A stretch of DNA of 64,000 nt from assembly GCA_050185825.1 (NCBI GenBank), contig JBFWZA010000021.1:1-64000 (forward strand), read 5' to 3'. The position numbers were made by a program, and so were the translations under genes. The DNA is from SZUA-309 sp050185825 (lineage in GTDB: Bacteria > Pseudomonadota > Gammaproteobacteria > Pseudomonadales > Azotimanducaceae). The first letter of the stretch is position 1; every line of letters starts with the position of its first letter. Below the pieces are notes generated by a model, which searched no databases, was not told the DNA's origin, and worked only from the letters and a program-made list of their open reading frames with translations. Shown here one piece after another: positions 50,273 through 59,177 of this stretch.

Positions 50273-51409
50273 ATGGCAGCACTCACTGAAGAACAGTCCA
50301 TGCTCAAGGATCAGGCTTCGGCCTGGGTCACGGAGCAGTCGCCGGTGCAGAAGTTCCGGGAGATGCGGGACAGCGGTGCGCAGCACGGTTTCACCCCGCT
50401 CACCTGGTCGTCCATCGTCGAGATGGGCTGGACCGGAATCCTGATTCCCGAGGCCTATGGCGGCTCGGACCTCGGCTACCTCACCTTCGGCGTGGTGCAG
50501 GAACAGCTCGGCCGGCAGCTCGTGGCCTCACCGCTGTTCGCCTCCGCGCTGGCCGGCGCCTCGGCCATCCTGCTCGGCGGCAGCGAGGCGCAGAAGCAGG
50601 CCTTCCTGCCGAAGGTCGTGGACGGCTCCGAGATCCTCACCCTGACCGTGGACGAAGGTCCGCGGCACGCGCCTGCCGCCATCGCGCTCGAGGCGAAAAA
50701 GGCCGGTGACGGGTTCACGCTCTCCGGCAGCAAGACGTTCGTGGTCGAGGGAATGGCTGCGACGACGTTCGTGGTCGCTGCCCGCACGGGCGGCAAGCCC
50801 GGCAGCATGGAGGGCCTCACGCTTTTCCTGGTGCCGGCATCGGCAAAGGGAGTGTCCCGGCAGCGGCTGGCCACGGTGGACAGCCGGGGCTATGCCAACG
50901 TCACCTTCGACAAGGTCAGCGTCGGGGCGGACGCGTTGCTCGGTACCGTGGGCGAGGGCGGCACACTGCTCGAGTCGGTGCTCGACCGGGCACGGGCCGG
51001 GCTCGCCGCCGAGATGCTGGGCACGGCGGCTCAGGCCTTCGACATGACGCTCGAGTATCTGAAGACGCGGGAGCAGTTCGGGCGGGTGATCGGCTCGTTC
51101 CAGGCCCTCGGCCACCGGGCGGCCGGCCTCTTCACCCAGATGGAGCTGGCCCGCTCCTGCATGGAGGCGGCACTGTCCGCCATCGATGCCGGTGCCGAAA
51201 ACGCGGCGGAGCTCTGCTCGCTGTCCAAGTGCCGGGTCGGTGATTTCCTGCACGAGATGTCCAACCAGCTCATTCAGATTCACGGCGGGATCGGCATGAC
51301 GGACGAGTTCGACGCCGGCTTCTATCTGAAGCGTGCGCGGGTGCTGGAGGCGCTGTACGGCAATCAGGCCTATCATCGTGACCGGTTTGCGCGCCTGTCG
51401 GGATTCTGA
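50273..51409 (+). CDS. acyl-CoA dehydrogenase (second of a pair)
   Basis: Encodes 378 residues, quite different from its neighbour. ILIPEAYGGSDLGYLTFGVVQEQL, a flavin loop lacking the usual SEPNAGSD (it reads LTVDEGPRHAPAAI), TREQFGRVIGSFQALGHRAA, and QIHGGIGMTDEFDAGFYLKRA. The loss of the strong flavin-loop motif suggests a non-canonical or structural subunit. With the preceding dehydrogenase it may form an alpha2beta2 enzyme as known for the ChsE and related pairs of cholesterol catabolism; inference. Confidence 0.9.
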   Translation: MAALTEEQSMLKDQASAWVTEQSPVQKFREMRDSGAQHGFTPLTWSSIVEMGWTGILIPEAYGGSDLGYLTFGVVQEQLGRQLVASPLFASALAGASAILLGGSEAQKQAFLPKVVDGSEILTLTVDEGPRHAPAAIALEAKKAGDGFTLSGSKTFVVEGMAATTFVVAARTGGKPGSMEGLTLFLVPASAKGVSRQRLATVDSRGYANVTFDKVSVGADALLGTVGEGGTLLESVLDRARAGLAAEMLGTAAQAFDMTLEYLKTREQFGRVIGSFQALGHRAAGLFTQMELARSCMEAALSAIDAGAENAAELCSLSKCRVGDFLHEMSNQLIQIHGGIGMTDEFDAGFYLKRARVLEALYGNQAYHRDRFARLSGF

Positions 51410-51438
51410 CCACAGGCGCATCCAGGGGAGGAGAGGCG

Positions 51439-52230
51439 ATGACGAAACAGTACGGTGACGTGGCGGTCTCGGATCAGGGTGGGTTCGTGACGCTGGTGGA
51501 GATCCGCCGCGGCCCCAACAACTTCTTCGACGTGGACCTGATCTCGAGCCTGGCGGACGCGCTCGACGACCTGGACGAGGACGGCAACTGCCGGGCCATC
51601 GTGCTCGCTTCCGAAGGCAAGCACTTCTGCGCGGGCGCCAACTTCGGCGATCCGGGGCAGCGCTCCGAGCGGGCCGGGCGGACGGCGGAGGGCGGCAATC
51701 CGCTGTACCGCGAAGCGGTGCGGCTGTTCCGGAACAGGAAGCAGGTCGTCGCCGCGGTGCAGGGTGCGGCGGTGGGTGGCGGCTTCGGGCTGGCCATGTT
51801 CGCGGACTTCCGGGTGGGTTGCCCGGAAGCCCGGTTCACCGCCAACTTCGTGAAGCTCGGCTTCACCCCCGGCTTCGGCCTCACCCACACCCTGCCGCGC
51901 CTCATCGGTCAGCAGGCGGCGGCCGACCTCTTCTACACCGGCCGGCGGATCGGCGGCGAGGAAGCGCTGAAGGTCGGCATCCTCGACCGGCTCGTGCCGC
52001 AGGAACGGGTGCGCGAGGCGGCCATCGCCTATGCCGGGGAGATTGCCGAGAACGCGCCGCTGGCGCTGATCGCCGTGCGCCAGGCGCTGCGGGGCGATCT
52101 CGCCGACGCGGTGCAGAAGGCGACCGATCAGGAAGGTCGCGACCAGTTCCGGCTGCAGCGGACCAATGACCACAAGGAAGGGGTCAAGGCGGTGGCGGAG
52201 CGGCGGCCGGGCAACTTCACGGGCACCTGA
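51439..52230 (+). CDS. enoyl-CoA hydratase/isomerase (crotonase family)
   Basis: Encodes 263 residues. IVLASEGKHFCAGANFGDPG and QVVAAVQGAAVGGGFGLAMFADFRV form the oxyanion hole; LGFTPGFGLTHTLPRLIGQQ and the C-terminal FRLQRTNDHKEGVKAVAERRPGNFTG are standard. It differs in the loops from the first hydratase of this operon, so it may act on a later intermediate or a different acyl chain. It is preceded by 29 bp and is probably the last gene of the 48.2-52.2 kb operon. Confidence 0.9.
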   Translation: MTKQYGDVAVSDQGGFVTLVEIRRGPNNFFDVDLISSLADALDDLDEDGNCRAIVLASEGKHFCAGANFGDPGQRSERAGRTAEGGNPLYREAVRLFRNRKQVVAAVQGAAVGGGFGLAMFADFRVGCPEARFTANFVKLGFTPGFGLTHTLPRLIGQQAAADLFYTGRRIGGEEALKVGILDRLVPQERVREAAIAYAGEIAENAPLALIAVRQALRGDLADAVQKATDQEGRDQFRLQRTNDHKEGVKAVAERRPGNFTGT

Positions 52231-52247
52231 GCCAGCGCTTCGGCCCC

Positions 52248-52307
52248 AGCTGCCGCTTGCGGCCCAAGCTGCCGCTTGCGGCAGCCTAGGTGCCCGCTGC
52301 GGGCACC
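52248..52307. repeat. tandem palindrome cluster after the ECH gene
   Basis: AGCTGCCGCTTGCGGC occurs twice (52248-52263 and 52267-52282). The second copy begins a perfect 8-bp hairpin, 52268-52285. Three bp later comes a 19-bp palindrome, 52289-52307, GGTGCCCGC-T-GCGGGCACC. No T-run follows. It may be an mRNA 3'-end or REP-like element closing the beta-oxidation operon, or part of the next promoter. Confidence 0.6.
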
Positions 52308-52414
52308 CGTTGACTGTAGTGACGGGGTGTCATTAGACTCCTTTCGTCCCGTACGCACGCCCGCGTGCTCCCGAGCACGGACGATGCCCGGATCACGAAC
52401 CCCGGAGACGCTTC

Positions 52415-52924
52415 ATGATCGAGATTCACGTCAACGGTGCCCGCCACTCGGTGGATGCGGCGCCGGATACCCCGCTGCTGTGGGTCCTTCGCGAGAACCT
52501 GGGCCTGACCGGTACCAAGTACGGCTGTGGCATTGCCCAGTGCGGCGCCTGCACCGTGCATCTGAACGGTCAGCCCGTCCGCGCCTGCGTCACCCCGCTG
52601 ACGGCGGTTGCCGATGCGGAAATCACCACCATCGAAGGGCTCGCCCGCGAGGGTGAGCTGCATCCCGTTCAGCAGGCCTGGATCGACCACCAGGTGCCGC
52701 AGTGCGGTTACTGCCAGTCGGGCCAGATCATGTCCGCGGTGGCCCTGCTGGCCGCCAACCCGCGGCCCGACGACGCAGCCATCAACACCGCCATGAACGG
52801 CAACATCTGCCGCTGCGGCATGTACGGCCGCATCCGTAAGGCCATCAAGGCGGTGGCGGGGGTGCAGACCTTCGACCCGAACCAGGCCGCTGACGACGCC
52901 GCTCGAGAGGTGCGCCATGGGTAA
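52415..52924 (+). CDS. 2Fe-2S subunit of isoquinoline 1-oxidoreductase-type enzyme
   Basis: Encodes 169 residues. The plant-type cluster is YGCGIAQCGACTVHLNGQPVRAC and the second cluster is CGYCQSGQIM with NICRCGMYGRI. The N-terminal LLWVLRENLGLTGTKYGC is characteristic of IorA-like proteins, which have no FAD subunit. It passes electrons out of the Mo subunit encoded next (overlap 8 bp), and then to a cytochrome. Substrate may be an N-heterocycle, aldehyde or other compound. Confidence 0.92.
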   Translation: MIEIHVNGARHSVDAAPDTPLLWVLRENLGLTGTKYGCGIAQCGACTVHLNGQPVRACVTPLTAVADAEITTIEGLAREGELHPVQQAWIDHQVPQCGYCQSGQIMSAVALLAANPRPDDAAINTAMNGNICRCGMYGRIRKAIKAVAGVQTFDPNQAADDAAREVRHG

Positions 52925-55148
52925 GTGGACGCGACGCGGGCTGATCACCGCTGGGGTGGTGGGCGGCGGGGCCCTGGTGGTCGGGGTCGCCATCCGGCCG
53001 GGACACCGGGCGCCGAAGCTCGCACCTCTGGTGATCGAAGGTGACGAGTCGCTCATCGGTGCCTGGGTGAAGATCGGTGCAGACAATCGAGTCACTGCCA
53101 TCGTGCCCCACTCGGAGATGGGGCAGGGGGCCCAGACGGCGTTGGCTCAGATGCTGGCCGACGAGCTGGACGCCCGCTGGGAGGACGTCGGCGTCATGGA
53201 GGCACCGCCGGAGGATGCCTACGCGAACTACCTGATGGGCCGGGGTTTTCTGCTGGCCGGGAAACGTATTCCCGAACCTCTGATCGGCACCGTGGATGGC
53301 GTCTTCCTGCAGGTGGCCAAGGCCATGCACCTGCAGATCACCGGTGGCAGCCTGAGCGTGCGGGCCACGGGCCAGTACGGTATGCGGGTGGCGGGTGCTG
53401 CAGCCCGTGAGCTGTTGCTGCGCGCCGCGGCGGATGCCTGGTCGGTGCCGGTGGCGGAGCTCTCCGCGTCGGCGGGTCAGGTCCGCCACGGCGGCAGCGG
53501 TCGCAGCGCACCGTACAGCGAGTTCGCCGCCGCGGCGGGCCGGCTGACGCCGAGCGACTCGCCCGTGCTGAAGCCGCGGTCCGAGTTCCGCATCATGGGC
53601 ACGAGCGTGCCGCGCCTGGACATTCCGTCCAAGGTGGACGGCAGTGTCCGGTTCGGCATCGATGCGATGGTACCCGGCCTGAAGGTGGCAACGATCCTCC
53701 AGGCGCCGGTGTTCGGCGCCGAGGTGGCAAGCGTGGACGATGCCGCGGCGCGCGCCATGCCCGGCGTGACGGACGTGATCCGGCTCGAGAATGCGGTCGC
53801 CGTGGTGGCGGACGGCTACTGGCCCGCGAAGCAGGCGCTCGCCGCCGTGAAGGTCGCCTGGACCGAGCCGGCCTGGCAGCAGATGGACCAGACCCGGATC
53901 TTCGCCCAGTTCGACGCGGACATGGCCAGCGCCGTCGCCGATGGCGACGAGAAGATCGACGTCAGCCGTGGCGACCTCGATGCGGGCCTCGCGGAAGCGG
54001 CGAGCGTGGTGGAGGCAACCTACCGGGTGCCGTATCTCGCCCACGCCTGCATGGAGCCCATGAACGCCACGGTCGCGATCGACGGCAGCAGCTGCGAGGT
54101 GTGGATCGGCTCGCAGAACCCGCTCGGCACCCGCTACTCGGTCGCCGCGGCGCTGGATCTGGATCCGGAGAACGTCACCGTGCACAACCATGTCATGGGC
54201 GGCGGTTTCGGCCGCCGCTCCATCGACGACGCGGCCGTTCAGGCCGCGCTGCTGGCGAAGGCCGTTGGCTCACCTGTGAAACTCATCTGGTCCCGGGAAG
54301 AGGATGTCCGTCACGATCACTATCGGCCGGCCATCACCAGCCGGTTCAGGGCAGGCCTCGATGCGGCCGGGCTTCCGGTCGCCTGGGAAAACCAGTTCGT
54401 GGACAAGCACGAGCCCGCGGAGGCGCCGCACATCCCCTATGCGGTGGCCAACCAGCGGATCCACTACACGGACTCACCCACCCACATCCCGTTCGGCCCC
54501 TGGCGGAGCGTGGATCATTCCCAGCACGGTTTCTTCACCGAATCGTTCGTCGACGAGCTGGCGCACGCAGCCGGCCGGGATCCCTACGAGTACCGGCGCG
54601 AGCTGCTGGCCTCAGCACCCCGGCACAGAAAGGTGCTGGAAACCGCCGCCGAGAAGGCCGGCTGGGGAACACCGCTCGACGCCGGTCGCGGGCGGGGTAT
54701 CTCCCTGCAGGCGTCCTTCGGCAGCATCGTCGCCCAGGTGGTGGACGTCAGCGTGGAGGGCGGTGCCGTGCGGGTGGATCGGGTCGTGTGCGCCGTGGAT
54801 CCGGGCTTCGCCGTGAGCCCGGACGGCCTCGCGGCGCAGATGGAGTCCGGCATCATCTACGGTCTCACCGCCGCGCTGTACGGCAACATCGAGATCGACG
54901 GCGGCGCCGTGGCCCAGTCGAACTTCCACGACTACAGGATGGTGCGCATGGCCGAAGCGCCGGGAATCGACGTCCACGTGATCGAGAGCGACAACCTGCC
55001 GGGCGGTGCCGGGGAGCCCGGTACCCCGGGCATCGGTCCGGCACTGACCAACGCGATCTTCGCCGCAACGGGCACCCGCATCCGCCAGCTGCCGGTCAGC
55101 CAGTACGATCTCGGCTACACGGTGGAGGAACCGGTGGAGGTGATCTGA
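52917..55148 (+). CDS. molybdopterin-binding subunit of isoquinoline 1-oxidoreductase type
   Basis: Encodes 743 residues of xanthine-oxidase superfamily. A twin-arginine leader (KWTRRGLITAGVVGGGALVV) sends the pair to the periplasm with the folded iron-sulfur subunit. KIGADNRVTAIVPHSEMGQGAQTALAQMLADELDARWEDV, EATYRVPYLAHACMEPMNATV, MGGGFGRRSIDDAAVQAALLAK and GGAGEPGTPGIGPALTNAIFAATG are the Mo cofactor loops; the last Glu is the catalytic base. It hydroxylates the carbon next to a ring nitrogen or oxidises an aldehyde. Followed by the convergent TetR gene. Confidence 0.92.
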   Translation: MGKWTRRGLITAGVVGGGALVVGVAIRPGHRAPKLAPLVIEGDESLIGAWVKIGADNRVTAIVPHSEMGQGAQTALAQMLADELDARWEDVGVMEAPPEDAYANYLMGRGFLLAGKRIPEPLIGTVDGVFLQVAKAMHLQITGGSLSVRATGQYGMRVAGAAARELLLRAAADAWSVPVAELSASAGQVRHGGSGRSAPYSEFAAAAGRLTPSDSPVLKPRSEFRIMGTSVPRLDIPSKVDGSVRFGIDAMVPGLKVATILQAPVFGAEVASVDDAAARAMPGVTDVIRLENAVAVVADGYWPAKQALAAVKVAWTEPAWQQMDQTRIFAQFDADMASAVADGDEKIDVSRGDLDAGLAEAASVVEATYRVPYLAHACMEPMNATVAIDGSSCEVWIGSQNPLGTRYSVAAALDLDPENVTVHNHVMGGGFGRRSIDDAAVQAALLAKAVGSPVKLIWSREEDVRHDHYRPAITSRFRAGLDAAGLPVAWENQFVDKHEPAEAPHIPYAVANQRIHYTDSPTHIPFGPWRSVDHSQHGFFTESFVDELAHAAGRDPYEYRRELLASAPRHRKVLETAAEKAGWGTPLDAGRGRGISLQASFGSIVAQVVDVSVEGGAVRVDRVVCAVDPGFAVSPDGLAAQMESGIIYGLTAALYGNIEIDGGAVAQSNFHDYRMVRMAEAPGIDVHVIESDNLPGGAGEPGTPGIGPALTNAIFAATGTRIRQLPVSQYDLGYTVEEPVEVI

Positions 55149-55151
55149 CGG

Positions 55152-55862
55152 TCAGGCGCGCTGCTGGCGGGCTTCCCGCCGCAGGCCATCCAGAATCAGC
55201 CGGGCGTTGTCCGTGAAGACCCGCCGGCTGGCGAAGAGCGCCATGCTGGCGGCGAACTCCTCCGGCAGCCCGTTGAGGCGGGGCGAGGTGTCGAGCTCCG
55301 CCGCACCGAGCAGCAGCGCGACCAGGCCGACGATGAGACGGCGGGCGTGCTCCGGGTCGACGTTCAGGCATGCCGCCAGATAGCCGGCGAAGTCTTCCAT
55401 CTCCGTCTGCATGGCACGTTTGGCCGTGATCAGCGCGTCCCTTGGAATGTTGTGCTCGATGACGCTGCCGAGCCTGGCCTGCAGCATCAGGAACAGCGGG
55501 TCGGACGTGGCGTGGTCGTACCAGCACGTGACGAACGCGGCATCATCGATACCGGGCCCGACGTCCGCCGTCATCGCGGCGGCGAACCGCGACCGCTGGG
55601 CGAGGTAGAGCTCGAGCAGCACGGTCTCGCGGGTGGCGAAGTAGCGGTACAGCGTGCCCCTGGCCACGCCGAGCGTGCGGGCGAGCACCTCCATGGAAAA
55701 TGCCTCGAAGCCGGCTTCGCGCAGCTGCGCTTCGGCAGCGGTGAGAATGGCTTCCCGGCGCGCGGCCTTGTCGGATTCGGACACGGCGCGACGCGCCCTG
55801 GTCTTCCGAACGCTGGCGTCGGTCGATGCTCTGTCGGTCGATGGTTTTTCGGAAAGCGCCAT
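55152..55862 (-). CDS. TetR/AcrR-family transcriptional repressor
   Basis: Encodes 236 residues. The DNA-binding domain is ILTAAEAQLREAGFEAFSMEVLARTLGVARGTLYRYFATRETVL. The ligand domain follows, ending near DGLRREARQQRA. The N-terminal 30 residues are a basic, Ser-rich extension (STDASVRKTRARRA). The start is the ATG at 55862; an upstream ATG at 55925 would place it on the operator. It diverges from the aldo/keto reductase and faces the Mo hydroxylase, so either set may be its target. Confidence 0.9.
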   Translation of the reverse strand: MALSEKPSTDRASTDASVRKTRARRAVSESDKAARREAILTAAEAQLREAGFEAFSMEVLARTLGVARGTLYRYFATRETVLLELYLAQRSRFAAAMTADVGPGIDDAAFVTCWYDHATSDPLFLMLQARLGSVIEHNIPRDALITAKRAMQTEMEDFAGYLAACLNVDPEHARRLIVGLVALLLGAAELDTSPRLNGLPEEFAASMALFASRRVFTDNARLILDGLRREARQQRA

Positions 55863-55911
55863 GTGTGAGTCGGCTCTGCGGATCGGATCGCCCGGCGCGG
55901 GTACGCCGAAG

Positions 55912-55951
55912 TGACAGGCTGTCATCTTATGAGAGCGGTGCTAGGCTGTCA
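55912..55951. promoter_or_regulatory. TetR operator candidate (TGACAG palindrome)
   Basis: TGACAG-G-CTGTCA at 55912-55924 is a perfect 13-bp palindrome. GGCTGTCA is repeated at 55944-55951, so one whole and one half site lie in the divergent interval between the TetR gene and the aldo/keto reductase. Autorepression and control of the reductase are likely. Confidence 0.55.
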
Positions 55952-55974
55952 CCCTTTTCGACGGGGTAGCTGAC

Positions 55975-56991
55975 ATGAAGACCAACAGGCTGGGCAGAAG
56001 CGGCATCGTGGTATCCGACATCTGCATGGGCACCATGACGTTCGGCACCGGCGCCGACGAGAAGACGGCCTTCGAGATTCTGGATCGATCCTTCGATGCC
56101 GGCATCGACTTCTACGACACCGCGGAGAACTACCCGGTGCCGCCGGATCCGGAGTATGCGGGTCGAACCGAGGAGATCGTCGGACGCTGGATGAAGACCA
56201 AGCCGCGGGACGCGCTGATCATCGCCACCAAGGTGAGCGGCCCGAGCCACGGCTGGATCAAGGCGGCCGTGCGCTCCGGAAAGACCTCGCTGGACAGGCA
56301 CAACATCGTCCGGGCGGTGGAAGCGAGCCTCCAGCGCCTGCAGACGGACTATGTCGATCTCTACCAGACCCACTGGCCCGATCACGGCACGCCGTATGAG
56401 GAGGTGCTGCTGGCACTGGACGATCTGGTGCAGGCGGGCAAAGTCCGCATCATCGGCTGCAGCAACGAAAGCACCTGGGGTCTCACCAAGAGCCTGATGG
56501 TGTCGGAGCAGCTCGGCATCGCCCGCTACGAGACCATTCAGAACAACTTCAGCCTCAACAACCGGCGTTTCGAGGATGAGCTCGCCCAGGCCTGCCGGCA
56601 GGAGCAGGTGAGCCTCATCCCTTACTCGCCGCTGGCCGGCGGCGTGCTCTCCGGCAAGTACAACGATGGCGCGCGCCCGCCGGGAGCCCGGTTCACGCGT
56701 TATCTGGAGCTGGGTGGGCGCCAGGCCGTGATGGCGGCCCGGTTCGTCAACGACAAGTCCCTGGCCGCCACGGCGAAGTTCGCCGCGATCGCTGCCGAGG
56801 CCGGGCTCTCCCCGGTGACGCTGGCCACGGCCTGGAGCAAGCAGCACGACTTCGTGGCGTCCACCATCGTCGGCGCGACGCGCGTCGAGCAGCTCGACGA
56901 CATCTTCAAAGCGGCGGACGTCACCCTGTCCGAGGAGGTGTTGAAGCGCATCGACCAGGTGTCGAAAGAGTACCTCTATCCCATGGGGTGA
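55975..56991 (+). CDS. aldo/keto reductase (Tas-like)
   Basis: Encodes 338 residues of TIM barrel. The catalytic tetrad is Asp and Tyr in FYDTAENY, Lys in IATKVSG and His in YQTHWPD. The C-terminal NADPH site is ATIVGATRVEQLDDIFKAAD (reading STIVGATRVEQL). It reduces aldehydes or ketones, or oxidises alcohols. It sits on the other side of the operator from the TetR gene and is probably its target. Substrate unknown. Confidence 0.9.
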   Translation: MKTNRLGRSGIVVSDICMGTMTFGTGADEKTAFEILDRSFDAGIDFYDTAENYPVPPDPEYAGRTEEIVGRWMKTKPRDALIIATKVSGPSHGWIKAAVRSGKTSLDRHNIVRAVEASLQRLQTDYVDLYQTHWPDHGTPYEEVLLALDDLVQAGKVRIIGCSNESTWGLTKSLMVSEQLGIARYETIQNNFSLNNRRFEDELAQACRQEQVSLIPYSPLAGGVLSGKYNDGARPPGARFTRYLELGGRQAVMAARFVNDKSLAATAKFAAIAAEAGLSPVTLATAWSKQHDFVASTIVGATRVEQLDDIFKAADVTLSEEVLKRIDQVSKEYLYPMG

Positions 56992-57082
56992 GCTATGTCT
57001 GCGCGGGGCTGCCGATTCGGTTTCGTTTCGCGCCACCGCGCCGCTAAGATCGACCCGAGTACAGAGGCAGAAGGGAGCGGAC

Positions 57083-57862
57083 ATGCCGACACTCGATCGG
57101 GACGGCGTCGGGATCTACTACGAAACCTACGGTGAGGGGCCGGCGCTGCTGCTCACCCACGGCTACTCGGCCACCTCCCGGATGTGGCAGCCTCAGATCG
57201 AGGCGCTCGCCCGAACCCACACGCTCATCCTCTGGGACATGCGGGGGCACGGCCGGAGCGCCTCGCCCGAGGACGCCGCCGCCTACAGCGAGCGGCTGAC
57301 CACGGGAGACATGGCCGCACTCCTCGATCATCTCGGCTTCCGCACGGCCATCGTCGGCGGCCTGTCGCTCGGCGGCTACATGTCGCTGGCGTTCTACGCC
57401 GACTACCCGCAGCGGGTGGAGGCGCTGCTCATCATCGACACCGGGCCCGGCTTCAAGAAGGATGCGGCCCGTGAGGCCTGGAACCGGACCGCGGAGGCCC
57501 GGGCGGCGGACATTGAGGCGAGGGGTGCACACGCTCTGGAAGGCCGTTCCCCCGAGCAGGCGACCGCCGAGCATGCGAACCTCCGGGGCCTGGTCTACGC
57601 GGCCCGCCACCTGCTCACCCAGCGCACGCCCAGGGTGATCGAGTCGCTGCCGGGCATTTCGGTGCCGACGCTGGTGGTTGCCGGTGCCCAGGACGAGCCG
57701 TTCCTGGCGGCAACGGACTACATGGCCGCCAAGATCCCGGGCGCGCGGAAAGTGATCATTCCCGATGCGGGTCACGCGGTGAACCTCGACCAGCCGGAGC
57801 GCTTCAATGCGGCGGTGGTGGCATTTCTGGGGACGCTGGCAGACCAGGCCGGCCACCCGTAA
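57083..57862 (+). CDS. alpha/beta hydrolase
   Basis: Encodes 259 residues. LLLTHGYSATSRMW is the oxyanion strand, VGGLSLGGYMSL the nucleophile elbow (Ser), AGAQDEPFLA the acidic residue and DAGHAVNLDQPERF the His. The N-terminal part (GVGIYYETYGEGPA) is typical of 3-oxoadipate enol-lactonase-type and ring-cleavage hydrolases. It could split the lactone or ester made by the monooxygenase at 60029. A -10-like TAAGAT lies upstream at about 57054. 73 bp separate it from the LolA-like gene. Confidence 0.88.
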   Translation: MPTLDRDGVGIYYETYGEGPALLLTHGYSATSRMWQPQIEALARTHTLILWDMRGHGRSASPEDAAAYSERLTTGDMAALLDHLGFRTAIVGGLSLGGYMSLAFYADYPQRVEALLIIDTGPGFKKDAAREAWNRTAEARAADIEARGAHALEGRSPEQATAEHANLRGLVYAARHLLTQRTPRVIESLPGISVPTLVVAGAQDEPFLAATDYMAAKIPGARKVIIPDAGHAVNLDQPERFNAAVVAFLGTLADQAGHP

Positions 57863-57935
57863 AAGCCACAGTGCAGCGGCGCCCGCGTTGCGCTACCGTG
57901 CTCCGCTCCAGGGATCTGAACGAAAGGAGACAAGG

Positions 57936-58628
57936 ATGACCCGGGGTGTAACTCAGACGATGCTGCTCGGCCTGGCAGCGCTGCTCACCGGTTCTGCACT
58001 CGCGGCCGAAAACGAGCTCGGCTGGACGCTGGATTCGGCGCTGAAGCAGGTAGACCGGCAGGCGGAAGACTTCGACACGCTGCTGTCCGACGGGACGGTG
58101 GTGGTGCGCGACGGGGACGGCAACGTCATCCGTTCCATGGAAGGGCGTATCTACATCAGCAAGAAGGGTGAGATGCGCATCAACGTTTCCAAGCCCGCAG
58201 AGAAGGTGCTGCTCGTCACCTCCAGCGAGGTGCAGGAATACGACCCGATGGAGGCGCTGGTGGAACGCTACTCGCTCTCGAAGTACAAGGACCGCATGGA
58301 GCCCTATGCGCGGCTCGGCTTCACGAACAGCGGCAGGGACCTCACGGACGACTACCTGGTCACCATGCTCGGTGAGGACAAAGTGGGCGACCGTCGGGCG
58401 CTGCTGCTCGAGCTGACGCCGAAGCGTGACTCCGAGCGGCAGATCGTCGCCAAGATCACCCTGTGGATCGACGAGGCGAGCTGGATGCCGTTGCGCCAGG
58501 TGATCGAGCACGTGACCACCAGCGAGCAGCTCACCATCGACTACGTGGGGATGGCGCGCAACCTGAATCTGAATCCGGACCTCTTCAAGTCCAAGTGGCC
58601 GAAGGGCACCAAGCAGGTTCGCAAGTGA
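57936..58628 (+). CDS. LolA-like outer-membrane lipoprotein-sorting protein
   Basis: Encodes 230 residues. A signal peptide (MTRGVTQTMLLGLAALLTGSALA) is followed by a single LolA/MucB-like half-barrel: DGNVIRSMEGRIYISKKGEMRINVSKPAEKVLLVTSSEVQEYDPM, LGFTNSGRDLTDDYLV and ITLWIDEASWMPLRQVIEH. The fold binds lipids or lipid-like ligands in the periplasm. The real LolA gene is not expected here, so this is a paralogue, perhaps carrying hydrophobic substrate. Its ATG has AAGGAG six bases upstream. Confidence 0.85.
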   Translation: MTRGVTQTMLLGLAALLTGSALAAENELGWTLDSALKQVDRQAEDFDTLLSDGTVVVRDGDGNVIRSMEGRIYISKKGEMRINVSKPAEKVLLVTSSEVQEYDPMEALVERYSLSKYKDRMEPYARLGFTNSGRDLTDDYLVTMLGEDKVGDRRALLLELTPKRDSERQIVAKITLWIDEASWMPLRQVIEHVTTSEQLTIDYVGMARNLNLNPDLFKSKWPKGTKQVRK

Positions 58629-58641
58629 GCTGTTCCGGGCG

Positions 58642-59175
58642 GTGACCGGCTACGATGCGTTGAGCCTTCAGGAGCGGGCGCTCCTGACCTTCGAGGTGGA
58701 GGAGTTCCTTTACCGGGAAGCGGCGCTGCTCGATGCGCGGCGGTTCGACGAGTGGCTCGCGCTGCTCACGGACGACATCCACTACTGGATGCCCATCCGT
58801 CGAACCACCACGGCCCGGGAGGTGGATGCGGAGTTCACCCGGCCCGGGGACATGGCATTCTTCGATGACGACAAGGAGATGCTCACGCTGCGGGTACAGC
58901 GCCTGTCGGTGGGACGTGCCTGGGCCGAGGATCCGCCCTCCCGGACACGGCGGCTCGTCACCAACATCCGCCTGCTCGGCATCGACGGCGACGAGCTCGC
59001 CACGTCGGCCAATTTCCAGCTCTACCGCACCCGGCTCGACAGCGAGGAGGACTGCTGGATCGGGCGGCGCGAGGACGTGCTGCGGCGCGTGAACGGCAGC
59101 CTCATGCTCGCCAGGCGCCACCTCTTCCTGGAGCAGACGGTGATCCTTTCCCAGAACATGTCGAGCCTGTTCTGA
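58642..59175 (+). CDS. ring-hydroxylating dioxygenase beta subunit
   Basis: Encodes 177 residues from a GTG. EEFLYREAALLDARRFDEWLALLTDDIHYWMPIRRT and PPSRTRRLVTNIRL are typical of small subunits such as HcaF and BphE, with a cystatin-like fold. It has no metal site; it stabilises the alpha3beta3 complex. The alpha subunit is not next to it. The only alpha-type gene in the window is at 35873. It lies 13 bp after the LolA-like gene and 2 bp before the dihydrodiol dehydrogenase. Confidence 0.92.
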   Translation: MTGYDALSLQERALLTFEVEEFLYREAALLDARRFDEWLALLTDDIHYWMPIRRTTTAREVDAEFTRPGDMAFFDDDKEMLTLRVQRLSVGRAWAEDPPSRTRRLVTNIRLLGIDGDELATSANFQLYRTRLDSEEDCWIGRREDVLRRVNGSLMLARRHLFLEQTVILSQNMSSLF

Positions 59176-59177
59176 GC

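Noticed and set aside
52280..52292. GGCAGCCTAGGTG repeated at 63897-63909 as a possible dispersed element
   Set aside because: Only 13 bases shared in two places, and the second copy covers a stop codon of a different gene; chance is sufficient.
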